A stretch of 46,136 nt of DNA. Source: Planctomycetota bacterium (GTDB taxonomy: Bacteria > Planctomycetota > UBA1135 > GCA-002686595). Positions 1 through 8,519 of this stretch are shown here, one piece after another. Location of the stretch: the NCBI GenBank assembly GCA_021413885.1, contig JAIOPM010000036.1, positions 1 through 46,136 on the forward strand. Direction: 5' to 3'. Within the stretch, counting starts at the first letter, position 1. Every line of letters begins with the position of its first letter. The position numbers and the translations under genes are program-made. The notes under the pieces were generated by a model. That model was not told where the DNA came from. It made no database searches and saw only the letters and a program-made list of their open reading frames with translations.

Positions 1-1
1 T

Positions 2-526
2 TTCTGGAACGCCGAACGCGGCGCGCTCTTCGACGTCGTCGACGTCGATCATCGCTCAGGCGTCGACGACGCGACGCTGCGCCCCAATCAGATCTTCGCG
101 GTCGGCGGTCTGCCGCGCGCGTTGCTCGAAGGCGATCGAGCGCGCGCCGTCGTGCACGTCGTCGAACGCGAACTGTGGACGCCGCTCGGGCTGCGCACGC
201 TCGCACCGAGCGAGCCCGGCTACCGCGGCCGTTGCTTCGGCACTCCGGTCGAGCGCGACGAGGCGTATCACCAAGGCACGGTTTGGCCGTGGCTGCTCGG
301 CGCGTTCGTCGAAGCCTGGGTGCGCGTGCGCGGTTCGTCGGCGCAGGCGCGTAGCACGGCCAGAGAGCGTTTCCTCCCGCCGCTCCGTGCGCACCTCGCG
401 GTCGCGGGCGTCGGCCACGTCAGCGAGATCGCCGACGGCGACGCGCCGCACACACCGCGCGGCGCGCCGTTCCAGGCGTGGTCGCTCGGTGAGCTCGTGC
501 GCCTGGAACGCTTACTCGCCGAATGA
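2..526 (+). CDS. Glycogen debranching enzyme, C-terminal part (5' end outside window)
   Basis: This open frame enters from the window edge and ends in TGA at 524-526; 174 residues are visible. The (alpha/alpha)6-barrel signatures of amylo-alpha-1,6-glucosidase-type debranching enzymes are clear: an N-terminal FWNAERGALFDVVD segment, LRPNQIFAV, a TPLGLRTLAP segment, and RDEAYHQGTVWPWLLG. In that family the last motif carries active-site residues near the C-terminus. The enzyme would remove alpha-1,6 branch stubs from glycogen in the cytoplasm. The missing N-terminal part should hold the rest of the barrel. A strong hairpin follows immediately (530-569), so it is the last gene of its transcript. 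Family is secure; exact substrate is inferred. Confidence 0.9.
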   Translation, partial: FWNAERGALFDVVDVDHRSGVDDATLRPNQIFAVGGLPRALLEGDRARAVVHVVERELWTPLGLRTLAPSEPGYRGRCFGTPVERDEAYHQGTVWPWLLGAFVEAWVRVRGSSAQARSTARERFLPPLRAHLAVAGVGHVSEIADGDAPHTPRGAPFQAWSLGELVRLERLLAE

Positions 527-529
527 CGG

Positions 530-569
530 CGGCGCGCCGTCCCCAAGGATTTGGGGGACCGGCGCGCCG
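530..569. terminator. Bidirectional hairpin between convergent genes
   Basis: Arms CGGCGCGCCG-TCCCCAA (530-546) and TTGGGGGA-CCGGCGCGCCG (551-569) pair almost perfectly around a short loop. It lies between the stop codons of the debranching enzyme (526) and the large secreted protein on the other strand (588). There is no long T-run, but the stem strength and convergent position suggest a terminator used from both sides. Confidence 0.7.
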
Positions 570-587
570 CGTTTCGTCGAGCTGGGA

Positions 588-3500
588 TCAGTAGAACTCG
601 ACCACCAAGCGAGGCCGCTGACCGGAGCCCGAATCACCGGAGTAGAAGCCGAGCAGGTCGGTCGCCGCGTCGAGTGCCGCCGTGCCGGTGAGGAAGAGCT
701 TCACCTGCGTGCGCACGTTCGGGCCCGGCGTCACGCCGAACAGGATCTGCGAGCGGCCGTTCGCGTCGAGCGGCACGACGTAGTTCGTGAGCGGCACGGA
801 GGTCAACGCGAGTTGTCCGCCGATCGACGTGCTCGAGCCCGTCGCCTCGTAGTCCGCGTTCTCGATCAACGGCACGCCCGTCGACGGATCGAGCGACGTA
901 CCGAACGACGTGTTCGACACGTTGCACGCGAGCGCCAAGCTCGGCGGCACGGTCGGGAAGCCGGTCACGACACCGCCGGTGAGTTCAATCCGTGCTGCGA
1001 CGATCGTCGAACCCGAAGGGATCGACGTCGTGTCGAACGAAAGCACGCTCTTGAAGTAGCGATCCGTCCAGTCGTCGCCCGCGCGCAGCGCCCAGACGTC
1101 GTTCGCGTTGGAGTTGAAGCTCCCGCCGACTCCGGAATGGGCGGCGGACTCCCGCGTGCGACCGTCTTCCGCGGCGATCGACTCGAACGTCGACGTCTGC
1201 ACGAACACGGCGGTGACCGTGCCCGCATTGGCGCCCGTCACGGTCGTCGAAGCCGCGAGCGGATTGAGGACCGTCAGACCCGAAGTCACCTCCCAATGGT
1301 GGAAGGTGCTGCCCGGACCCGCGATCGCTTGGATCGCCGCGCGTTCGTTCTGGATCGCGACGAACTTCGGACTTTGCACGACCACGCCGTAGCCGTGCAC
1401 CGCGGTGTAGATCGTGACGGTGCGAACGATCCGCGGCTCGCCCCACGCCGACTTGTCGCCGGTGGTGTTGGAGATGCCGTGCACTTCGAAGGCGAGGTCG
1501 ACGACCTGGCCGCGCCATGCGTCGAGCGACACCAGTTGGAGCGGCGACCAATCACGCGTGCGTTGCTCGCGATCGAAGATCGTGAACAACTCGCCGTCGG
1601 CGGCGCGCAGCAACACGCGGAAGCGCACGCCGTCGCCGCCGGCCGCCGCCGTGTCCTCGATGCCCGTGCGGAAGCTCAGGTGCAGATCGGTGACGTTGGG
1701 CAGCAGGAGCGAATGGAACTTGCCGGTCTTGTGCAAGCCGAGGTACGTCGCGGCGGGGGAGCGCAAGCCGGTGTGTCGAGAGCCGCCGCACTGGATGCCG
1801 CTGTTCGGGACCTGCGTGGCGAACTGCGGTTCGAAATTGCCCGCGACGCAGAAGTCGCCGAACGTCGGGCTCGCCATGCCTCCCGTGCAAATCGGGCCGA
1901 CGGTCGGATCGGTGCCGTAGACCGTCACGCGTCCGTCGCCCTGATCGCACTGCGTCGGCGAGACGAGCGTGGTGAGCGCGAGCGGCGTCGTGACCGACAG
2001 CGACGAGGCGGGGAACTTCGGTCGGACCACGCCGGACTTCGCGGTCAGCGTCGACTTCAGCGCCGTCGTCATCTCGTTGCTCACGGGCAGCACGATCCGC
2101 GCGACCTTGAACTGCGAGATCGGACTCGGCGCGACGTAGACGCGGAGCCCATCGATGGTGCCCGTCCAGTTGGGATTCGCTCCGAGATCGATCGTGAACC
2201 AGCGGTAGTCGAGCGTGTACGTGCGGAGCACCTTCTGCGTCTCGGTGTGCCACACGCCTTGCTTGAGGAAGTCGACGCGCAAGTCGACGACCTTCTCGTT
2301 GTGCGGGTTCAGCGTCACGTCCCACGACGCCGTCAGGATCGAGAGGTATCGCGCCAGCGTCGCATCGATCGGAGTGTTGAGCAGCGTGTAGCTGGCGTCC
2401 GGACTCGACGCATCCATGACGTCCAGATAGGCGGGCGTCATCTTCGCCGTCGTCCAGCTCGAGTTCAGCGAGTTGGTGAAGTTCCACGCATACCTGTAGG
2501 AGAACAGCGGCTCGCTCGGCGCATCCCACGCATGCGGCCACAGGATGCGCGCGCCGGCGTCGAACGCTCCGTCGACCGCGGGTTGCACGCAGTTCGGCAC
2601 GCCCTGACATCCGGTGACCGACGGGTTGTACTCGGGAGCTCCCCACCAGTCGCCGCGCGCGCGGACGTTGTCGAGGAAGAAGTCGTCGCAGTTGACGCCG
2701 CCCCACGAGTAGATGCTCGAGCCCATCGAGCCGCGCGAGACTTCCATCGTCACCCAGTCGTCGAGCCACTCCGAGTTGTGGAACGGAGAGGTCGGGTCGA
2801 GCGATTGCCCCGCGCGCGTCGAACTGACCGACGAACCGGCGAGGACTTGGTGCGTGAACACGCGACCGGCCGGAACGCCGGCGTCGGCGACGGTGGAGAC
2901 GAGGTCTTGCACGTAGCCGTCGAGGACCGACACGCGGAAGTTGATCCACTCGTGCCAGTAGGGCGTTCTCGTCGAGCTCACCAACTCCGGATACAGGCGC
3001 GGCGGATCGATCAGATCCCACGTCGCGGGCACGCCGCTGTGAGCGTTGATCCCAGGCCAGCCGGACGTCACGTAGTCGCTGCCGAAGTCCGCGGCGAAGT
3101 ACTTCCCGTCGCCGTTGTCGTCCGCGAGCGGCGTCGTGTCGCCGTAGCGCGCTTGCTCGTAGCGCGCGAACTGCAGACACATCGCCGGGTTGTAGTCCTC
3201 GATGAAGGCTCGGTGCGCCGGGGCGCCGCCGCCGTAGCTCGGGTGCGACGCGAGCGGCGGATTCGTGGGCACGGCGCCGCTCAGGTGGGCGGGGTAGTGG
3301 ACCTCGGGATCGATCGCGAACGCGACCACGTGGCCCGCGTAGCGCGGATCACTCGCGATCAACAGGAATTGACTCACCGCATCGAAGAGGTTGCGTCGGA
3401 CGTACGCGCGATGGCCAACGCTCGCGGAGAGGCCGGTGAGCTCCTGAACGATCGCCGGATCCGCGAGGCTCACCGATGCGAAATCGAACGGATAGCCCGG

Positions 3501-4229
3501 AGCCTGCGGATCGGCGGTGCCCGGATCGTCGTCGATCGGATCGGTGACGTTCGACACGTCCCACATGCACTGGCTTCGACGCGTTTGCTGCGTGGAAGGC
3601 GTCGGCCCGAGGTCGCCGCGTTCGAAGGCTCGATCGAGGTCGAAGATGTCGTCGCCGGGCATGTACTCGATGACGCCCGACTGGCTGACGGTCGAGAGCA
3701 GTTGCACCGACACCGGCAGATCGAGATAGCGAGCCCACTCGAGCACCGCGATCGGCGACGGCATCTTCGACGTCGTCGCCCACGCGCCGAGATCGTCCGA
3801 CGTACCTTGGATGAGATCGGGCCCGAAGCGGACGATGTCCGGCAAGTCCTTGATGTCGGTCACGTCCGGCGGGAGCGGCAGCGAGAACACCTCCTGCATC
3901 GTGAAGTTGCCCGCCGTCGCGGGCGGCGTCGACGACCAGAGGTCGTACTTGAAGTCGTTGGTCTTGCCGTCGGTGTGCTGCGAGTACCAGAGCGACGCGA
4001 CGAGTCCGACCTTGGTCCATTGACCTCCGCCCGGTAACGCGGCGCCGCCGCCGACCATGTTCAGCGCGACGGGCCCGAACATCCCGGGGTCGGCGTTGGG
4101 TGTGACGAAGAACGTCTTCTCGTAGTCGACGTCCGACGTGAACGCGGCGGCGTACGGCGACTGGGCGCTCGCCGTGGCGCAGAGGAACGGTGCGGCGAGG
4201 AAGAGCGAGCGAACGTGACGGGAACTCAT
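588..4229 (-). CDS. Large secreted glycosidase-like protein with bacterial repeat and DNRLRE-like domain
   Basis: 1213 residues. The start is ATG at 4229 with AGGAG 7-8 nt upstream. A Sec signal peptide (about residues 1-22, ending TASA) precedes a long region I read as a clan-A (TIM-barrel, GH42-like) glycosidase fold. AFAIDPEVHYP (about residue 305) looks like a beta-strand-4 acid region, and YWHEWINFRVSVLDGYVQ (about 425) matches a region typical of GH42-type proteins. About residues 945-985 form an InlB-type bacterial repeat with its conserved FHHWEV. The last 200 residues resemble DNRLRE-type beta-sandwich domains (YFKSVLSFDTTSIP, ending PRLVVEFY). The protein is probably extracellular or surface-attached and acts on polysaccharide. 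The catalytic assignment is inference; the modular secreted nature is seen. Confidence 0.75.
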   Translation of the reverse strand: MSSRHVRSLFLAAPFLCATASAQSPYAAAFTSDVDYEKTFFVTPNADPGMFGPVALNMVGGGAALPGGGQWTKVGLVASLWYSQHTDGKTNDFKYDLWSSTPPATAGNFTMQEVFSLPLPPDVTDIKDLPDIVRFGPDLIQGTSDDLGAWATTSKMPSPIAVLEWARYLDLPVSVQLLSTVSQSGVIEYMPGDDIFDLDRAFERGDLGPTPSTQQTRRSQCMWDVSNVTDPIDDDPGTADPQAPGYPFDFASVSLADPAIVQELTGLSASVGHRAYVRRNLFDAVSQFLLIASDPRYAGHVVAFAIDPEVHYPAHLSGAVPTNPPLASHPSYGGGAPAHRAFIEDYNPAMCLQFARYEQARYGDTTPLADDNGDGKYFAADFGSDYVTSGWPGINAHSGVPATWDLIDPPRLYPELVSSTRTPYWHEWINFRVSVLDGYVQDLVSTVADAGVPAGRVFTHQVLAGSSVSSTRAGQSLDPTSPFHNSEWLDDWVTMEVSRGSMGSSIYSWGGVNCDDFFLDNVRARGDWWGAPEYNPSVTGCQGVPNCVQPAVDGAFDAGARILWPHAWDAPSEPLFSYRYAWNFTNSLNSSWTTAKMTPAYLDVMDASSPDASYTLLNTPIDATLARYLSILTASWDVTLNPHNEKVVDLRVDFLKQGVWHTETQKVLRTYTLDYRWFTIDLGANPNWTGTIDGLRVYVAPSPISQFKVARIVLPVSNEMTTALKSTLTAKSGVVRPKFPASSLSVTTPLALTTLVSPTQCDQGDGRVTVYGTDPTVGPICTGGMASPTFGDFCVAGNFEPQFATQVPNSGIQCGGSRHTGLRSPAATYLGLHKTGKFHSLLLPNVTDLHLSFRTGIEDTAAAGGDGVRFRVLLRAADGELFTIFDREQRTRDWSPLQLVSLDAWRGQVVDLAFEVHGISNTTGDKSAWGEPRIVRTVTIYTAVHGYGVVVQSPKFVAIQNERAAIQAIAGPGSTFHHWEVTSGLTVLNPLAASTTVTGANAGTVTAVFVQTSTFESIAAEDGRTRESAAHSGVGGSFNSNANDVWALRAGDDWTDRYFKSVLSFDTTSIPSGSTIVAARIELTGGVVTGFPTVPPSLALACNVSNTSFGTSLDPSTGVPLIENADYEATGSSTSIGGQLALTSVPLTNYVVPLDANGRSQILFGVTPGPNVRTQVKLFLTGTAALDAATDLLGFYSGDSGSGQRPRLVVEFY

Positions 4230-4363
4230 GGCGTACTCCTGAGGACGGAACCGCGGTCCGCGCGCGTCGCGGTGCGACGCTGCCAGCGCGCCGCTCGATC
4301 GGCGATCGAGCGAGACTCGGTGAGTGTCGCGTGTCGCGTCGACGGTTCTCGGAGTCGAAGATT

Positions 4364-4394
4364 CGGCGCGATTCCGCGGGCGTGAATCGCGCCG
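4364..4394 (-). terminator. Hairpin downstream of the beta-propeller gene
   Basis: A perfect 11-bp stem CGGCGCGATTC / GAATCGCGCCG with a 9-nt loop lies just past the stop of the minus-strand gene ending at 4416 and before the next minus-strand gene starts at 4229. There is no marked U-tract, so termination strength is uncertain. Confidence 0.5.
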
Positions 4395-4415
4395 ATCTCC
4401 GTCACGGTCGTCTGC

Positions 4416-7019
4416 TCACGGCACGAACTGGATCGCGAGCGCGTTGCTCGTGTTCGAGTCCTTGGTCGGGCACGCGCCGTTCGGATCGCGGAACCACGTC
4501 TGGAACTTCCAGTTGGAGCCCGCGATCAAGTGGAAGCTCGACGCGAAGTGCGTCGCGGCGTATGCGCCGAGTCCCGGGCCGTGCGCGAAGGCTCCGCTCG
4601 CGCCGGAGTTCTTCACCGCGAGTCGGCGCAACGGCGAAGCGACGCACAGCAAGCCGCTCGAGAACGGCGTGCCGCCGCTCGAGTTCGCGCCCATGAAGAC
4701 GATGCCGCTCTTGTTCGGCGGGAGGTTCGCGCTCAGGAGCACGAGATCGTCCGCGCTCGCCGACGCGGTGCCGGTCGCGCGCAGCGTCGCTCCCGCGCCG
4801 GTCGAGTTGCGGCAGCCCGATTGGGAACCGCTCGCGGAGGGATTGCCGCACGGGCACGCCGGGCCGGAGCCGTCGCCCGAGCACACGACCGTGCCCGGAG
4901 GTCCTTCGTGGATCGAGAGCACGGCGAGACCGCGGCTCTTGCAGCTCATCCAGAGTTCGTAGCCGCTCGCGGTGTCCCGCACCTCGCAATCCGCGATCTG
5001 CGCGTGCGGTAGGCCGCCCCATTGCGGTTCACCGCCCGGAGGCGCGGGGTAGACGCCGACGTTCGTGCCGTCGAACCAGCAGAGCCCGCGTTGTGCCGTG
5101 AGGAAGTCGGTGTCGTAGCTCATCCACACCCGTCCGTCCGGCGTGACCGCGAGCGGCGAGACGTAGAAGCCCGGCAGCGCCCAGCCTTGGTCGTAGCGCC
5201 ACATCGTGTAGTTGCCGGTGTTCGCGTCGAGTCGGATCAACGCGCCGCCGGTGCCGCCCGCGCCGTACATCACGGTCGCGCCGATCCAGGCGACGCCGTT
5301 GCGATCGACCGCGAGGCCGGAGAATTGATCGCTCTGCGTCGTCAGCTGCGGGAAGTTCGCGATCGTGCGCGAGAAGGAATAGGCACCGTCGGTGCGCTTG
5401 ATCTCGTAGCCCGTCGTGGCCCAGATGGTTCCCGGGCGATCGGGATCGACCTGGATCTTCGAGCCCCACGCCGTGATGCCGACTTGGGTCCAGGTCGAGC
5501 CGTTGCGCCACGCGAGGTCGAAGTACTCGCCGAGCTTCCAGAGACGGCCGAGCGAATCCTCGACGTAGCCGATCGCCTTGCTGCCGCCACCGAAGTTCTG
5601 CCAGCTCGTGCCGTCCCACTCGTGCGTGCCGTTGAACATGGGGTTCACGACCACGTGGCCGTTCGACGGTCGCACGTAGACGGCGTTGCTGCTATCGGTC
5701 GGGAACGGCCACGCGACGCCGAGTCCGTACTGCTCGTTGTTGAAGCCGGTCCAACGCGTGCCGTCGAAGCGTTCCATGCCGCCGACGCCCGGGCCCGCGT
5801 TCGCCGTGGCGTAGATTCCGCCGACGGGGTCGAGCGAGAGATCGTTGTTGAACGAGTCGTACTGGCTCGTGTTGCTCACGCGATAGCGCTGCCACGTTGC
5901 CGTCGCGACATCGCGTTTCGCCGCGCCTCCCGTGCCGCACACCCAGACATTGCCGGACGCGTCCGCTTGGAAGTCGTACGTGTACGCGCCCGAGCGCCAG
6001 ATGCCGAGGTCGTGCCACACTGCACCGTCGAAGCGCCAGATGCGGCTGTTGCCGTCCGCGAGGAGCGCCTGCTTGTCCCCGAAGGCGCGGAAAGCCCAGA
6101 TCGCCGGCGTGATCGCGGGAAGCGGCACTTGCGGCGGAGTCACCCACGTGCCATCGGGCTTCTTGTAATCGAGCGAGTAGACGGCGTTGCTGCCGCTGAA
6201 CTGCTTGAAGCGGTACGCCCAGACGTTGTCCGCGTCATCGACGCAGTCCTTGCCCGGGAGCTCGAGGATGCTGCCCGGCGTGTACGCGAATTCGGAGTAC
6301 GTCCAGAGCTGGGTGTCGCTGTCGAACGTGACGATCGAGGCGCCGTTCTCGCTGTCGCACCAGACGACGTAGCCTCCGCTCGGCTTGCGTTGGATGGAGA
6401 CCGAGCTCACGCTCCATACCAGGGTCGGCCAGTTGTTGCCGCCGATCGGCGGGTTGCCGCCGGTCCAGTACTTCCAAGCGCCGGTCGCCGGCGTGTAGCG
6501 CAGCACGCCGCCCATGCTGCCGCCCCAACCGATCAGGCCGAACCACACCGTGCCGTCCGGCGCGACGTCGAGATCACGCGAGCCGCCGTTCTTCAGCGTC
6601 GCGTTCACCGCGCCGAAGTTGACGAGCGACGCAGCGCCGACCGCGGGATCGAAGTACAGCGCACCACGCCAGGTCGACATCCAGAGCTTGCCGTTCGCGT
6701 CGGCGACGATTTGGCTGACGCGCGAAGTGCCGGTGAGGTCGGGGTGCCCGATCACCGGGTAGTCGATGTTGGAGAAGTTCTCCCAGCGGTTCTCGCTCTG
6801 CACGAACTTCGCGAAGCCGCCTTCTTCGAACGACGCGTCGTAGCCGCCGATCCACGGGTCACCGTCGGGGCCGACGAAGACCGCCTCGTTGTAGTCGCCT
6901 TGGATGCCCGTGTTCCCGGGACGGTAGTAACGCCACGAATCGCCTTGGGCGTGCGCCATCGCGGCGAGCATGAGCGCCGTGCAGATGAGATGGATGCTCT
7001 TGGAGTTGATCGTTTTCAT
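4416..7019 (-). CDS. Secreted beta-propeller protein with Cys-rich planctomycete-type C-terminal domain
   Basis: 867 residues from ATG at 7019. An in-frame GTG at 7043 would add eight residues, but the signal peptide begins cleanly at MKTINSKSIH and ends AMAHAQ, so I prefer the ATG. The body contains repeated blades with Trp/Gly/Asp motifs such as GNVWVCGTGG, GTVWFGLIGWGG, GVAWIGATV and GRVWMSY. This is the pattern of ligand-binding 'two-component regulator propeller' repeats, here without any kinase. From about residue 709 a C-terminal module starts with CSGDGSGPACPCGNP and ends near FRDPNGACPTKDSNTSNALA. I associate such modules with large secreted Planctomycetota proteins. Likely extracellular; ligand unknown. 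It shares strand with the glycosidase-like gene downstream, but the 186-bp gap and hairpin suggest separate transcripts. Confidence 0.75.
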   Translation of the reverse strand: MKTINSKSIHLICTALMLAAMAHAQGDSWRYYRPGNTGIQGDYNEAVFVGPDGDPWIGGYDASFEEGGFAKFVQSENRWENFSNIDYPVIGHPDLTGTSRVSQIVADANGKLWMSTWRGALYFDPAVGAASLVNFGAVNATLKNGGSRDLDVAPDGTVWFGLIGWGGSMGGVLRYTPATGAWKYWTGGNPPIGGNNWPTLVWSVSSVSIQRKPSGGYVVWCDSENGASIVTFDSDTQLWTYSEFAYTPGSILELPGKDCVDDADNVWAYRFKQFSGSNAVYSLDYKKPDGTWVTPPQVPLPAITPAIWAFRAFGDKQALLADGNSRIWRFDGAVWHDLGIWRSGAYTYDFQADASGNVWVCGTGGAAKRDVATATWQRYRVSNTSQYDSFNNDLSLDPVGGIYATANAGPGVGGMERFDGTRWTGFNNEQYGLGVAWPFPTDSSNAVYVRPSNGHVVVNPMFNGTHEWDGTSWQNFGGGSKAIGYVEDSLGRLWKLGEYFDLAWRNGSTWTQVGITAWGSKIQVDPDRPGTIWATTGYEIKRTDGAYSFSRTIANFPQLTTQSDQFSGLAVDRNGVAWIGATVMYGAGGTGGALIRLDANTGNYTMWRYDQGWALPGFYVSPLAVTPDGRVWMSYDTDFLTAQRGLCWFDGTNVGVYPAPPGGEPQWGGLPHAQIADCEVRDTASGYELWMSCKSRGLAVLSIHEGPPGTVVCSGDGSGPACPCGNPSASGSQSGCRNSTGAGATLRATGTASASADDLVLLSANLPPNKSGIVFMGANSSGGTPFSSGLLCVASPLRRLAVKNSGASGAFAHGPGLGAYAATHFASSFHLIAGSNWKFQTWFRDPNGACPTKDSNTSNALAIQFVP

Positions 7020-7370
7020 TGAGGTGTCTCGAAAGGGGTTCACGGCGACTAGGGCAAGTCGTGTTCCCGCGCAGCGCGTGACGTCGGCGCACGAGCGAGT
7101 TCGTCGCTCCGTGGATTGCGCCCGAGCTCGGAGAGCCCGACCAGCGATCTACCTGGGTAGCTCGCTCCGAATCTGTGCGTACGCACGCGAGCGGTGCGAT
7201 CGTCCACGGGTTGGACGCGCGATTCGTGGCGTGGATCGACCGCGTACGTCGTGACCACGCACACGTTCCGCGGGCGACTACGCCGGTCGGCGCACGGCGT
7301 CGGAGAGGAGCTCGGCGTAGCGTCGACTCCCTCGCGGCGTCGTGCCGCGGGACATTCCCCGGAGGCGACC
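7020..7370. other. Divergent intergenic region without a gene
   Basis: 351 bp between the start codons of the propeller gene (minus) and the first CBS gene (plus). No credible open frame or RNA fold was found. It should carry both promoters. On the plus strand a TAnnnT hexamer (TAGCGT, 7319-7324) lies 46 nt before the CBS start and is the only candidate I can name; I saw no clear -35 box. Confidence 0.5.
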
Positions 7371-7934
7371 ATGAACGTCGGCGAACTGATGACGAAGGAC
7401 GTGGCGACTTGCGCGAGTTCCGACTCGCTCGAAACGGCGGCGCGGATCTTTTGGGAGCGCGACTGCGGCGTGTTGCCGGTCGTCGACGATGCCGGGCTCG
7501 TGATCGGGATGTTGACCGATCGCGATGCGTGCATGGCGGCGTACCTGCGCGGCGCGCGGCTCGCGGAACTCCGCGTCGGCGACGCGATGGCGAAGCATGT
7601 GTCGACGTGCTGGCCCGAGGATTCGATCGACGTCGCGCTCGCGCGCATGGCGGTCGAGCGCGTGCGACGCATCCCGATCGTCGACGCGGAGCGCAAGCTG
7701 CTCGGCGTCGTCAGTCTCTCCGACGTCGCGCGCGCCGCGGCCCGTGAAGCGCGACCGCCGCTGCGCGAACGCAGGCTCGCGAACGTCGGCAACGCGCTTG
7801 CGCAGATCGCGCGGCCGCACTGCGAGCTCGCGTTCCGGCCCGAACGGGCCTCGACTCCTTTGCCCCGCGCTCCGCTCGCGCTCCCTTCCGTCGCCGCCGG
7901 CGCGCGCGAGCCGATTCTCGGAGGTGCGCGATGA
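7371..7934 (+). CDS. Tandem CBS-domain protein (CBS pair A)
   Basis: 187 residues, starting at ATG 7371 with GGAGG six bases upstream. Two CBS motifs are visible: MNVGELMTKDVATC... with GVLPVVDDAGLVIGMLTDRD (domain 1), and DAMAKHVSTC... with RRIPIVDAERKLLGVVSLSD (domain 2). CBS pairs fold as a Bateman module that binds adenine nucleotides or similar ligands. A Pro/Arg-rich tail of about 50 residues follows and has no recognised domain. The stop overlaps the start of the next CBS gene (ATGA at 7931), so the two are translationally coupled and probably work together. It is a clear paralogue of the protein at 37995-38594, sharing the FWExDCG and LTDRD blocks. Confidence 0.88.
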   Translation: MNVGELMTKDVATCASSDSLETAARIFWERDCGVLPVVDDAGLVIGMLTDRDACMAAYLRGARLAELRVGDAMAKHVSTCWPEDSIDVALARMAVERVRRIPIVDAERKLLGVVSLSDVARAAAREARPPLRERRLANVGNALAQIARPHCELAFRPERASTPLPRAPLALPSVAAGAREPILGGAR

Positions 7935-8413
7935 CCGTCGCACGTCTCTGTCAACGTGCGGTCGACGTCGCCGACGCCGGCGAGTCGGTGCAGGTCGCTG
8001 CCGCGCGCATGCGCGCCCGCAACGTCGGTTCGTTGCTGGTGCTCGACGCGCGTAAACAACCGATCGGGATCGTCACCGATCGCGATCTCGCGCTGCGCGT
8101 GGTCGCCGAGGGCGCGTCGCCGCTCTCGACGCGCGTCGCCGACGCGATGACTACGTCGCCGGTGCGCGTCGACGAACAGACGCCGCTCGAGCAGGCGCTC
8201 GGTCGGATGCAGAAGCACGGCATCCGCCGTCTGGCGGTCGTCGCCGAGGACGACGTCTTGGTCGGAGTGCTCACGCTCGACGACGTCGTCGCGTGGCTCG
8301 CTGCCGAGTTCCGTTCGGTCGGTGCTGTGCTCGAACGCAGCTCGCCCCGCGCGCTGCTCGGCGAGACGCCGACCCGACCGCGGAAACGTCCACGCGCGAA
8401 GGCTAGGCGCTGA
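7931..8413 (+). CDS. Tandem CBS-domain protein (CBS pair B)
   Basis: 160 residues, starting within the ATGA overlap with the preceding gene. The first CBS repeat contains VGSLLVLDARKQPIGIVTDRD and the second RRLAVVAEDDVLVGVLTLDD; the last 25 residues are strongly basic (RPRKRPRAKARR). It belongs to a different CBS subgroup from its neighbour (SLLV...GIVTDRDLALRVV). Coupled translation suggests a hetero-oligomeric ligand sensor of two Bateman modules. The basic tail could contact nucleic acid or an acidic partner; that is inference. No transporter or enzyme domain is attached. Confidence 0.85.
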   Translation: MTVARLCQRAVDVADAGESVQVAAARMRARNVGSLLVLDARKQPIGIVTDRDLALRVVAEGASPLSTRVADAMTTSPVRVDEQTPLEQALGRMQKHGIRRLAVVAEDDVLVGVLTLDDVVAWLAAEFRSVGAVLERSSPRALLGETPTRPRKRPRAKARR

Positions 8414-8465
8414 CGGCCGAGCGCGAAAGACGCGTTCGGTACCTCGCGCTCGCTCGACCCGCCGT

Positions 8466-8471
8466 TATCCT
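8466..8471 (+). promoter_or_regulatory. Candidate -10 element TATCCT
   Basis: TATCCT lies 48 nt before the start of the M20 dipeptidase gene (8520), within the run GTTATCCTCTGCGACC. It fits the TAnnnT hexamers found upstream of many genes here. No clear -35 box. Confidence 0.35.
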
Positions 8472-8519
8472 CTGCGACCCGTTCGCGGCGCGCATGGAGC
8501 GCGCGCAACGGAAGAAGCC

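Noticed and set aside
387..4037. A 1216-codon open frame on the plus strand opposite the glycosidase-like gene
   Set aside because: Its product is almost pure Arg/Ala/Val/Glu low complexity without domains. GC-rich codon structure keeps antisense frames open, and the minus-strand protein has a signal peptide, ribosome-binding site and domains.
7020..7043. GTG start at 7043 for the propeller protein
   Set aside because: It adds charged residues (NPFRDTS) before a perfect signal peptide that starts at ATG 7019.
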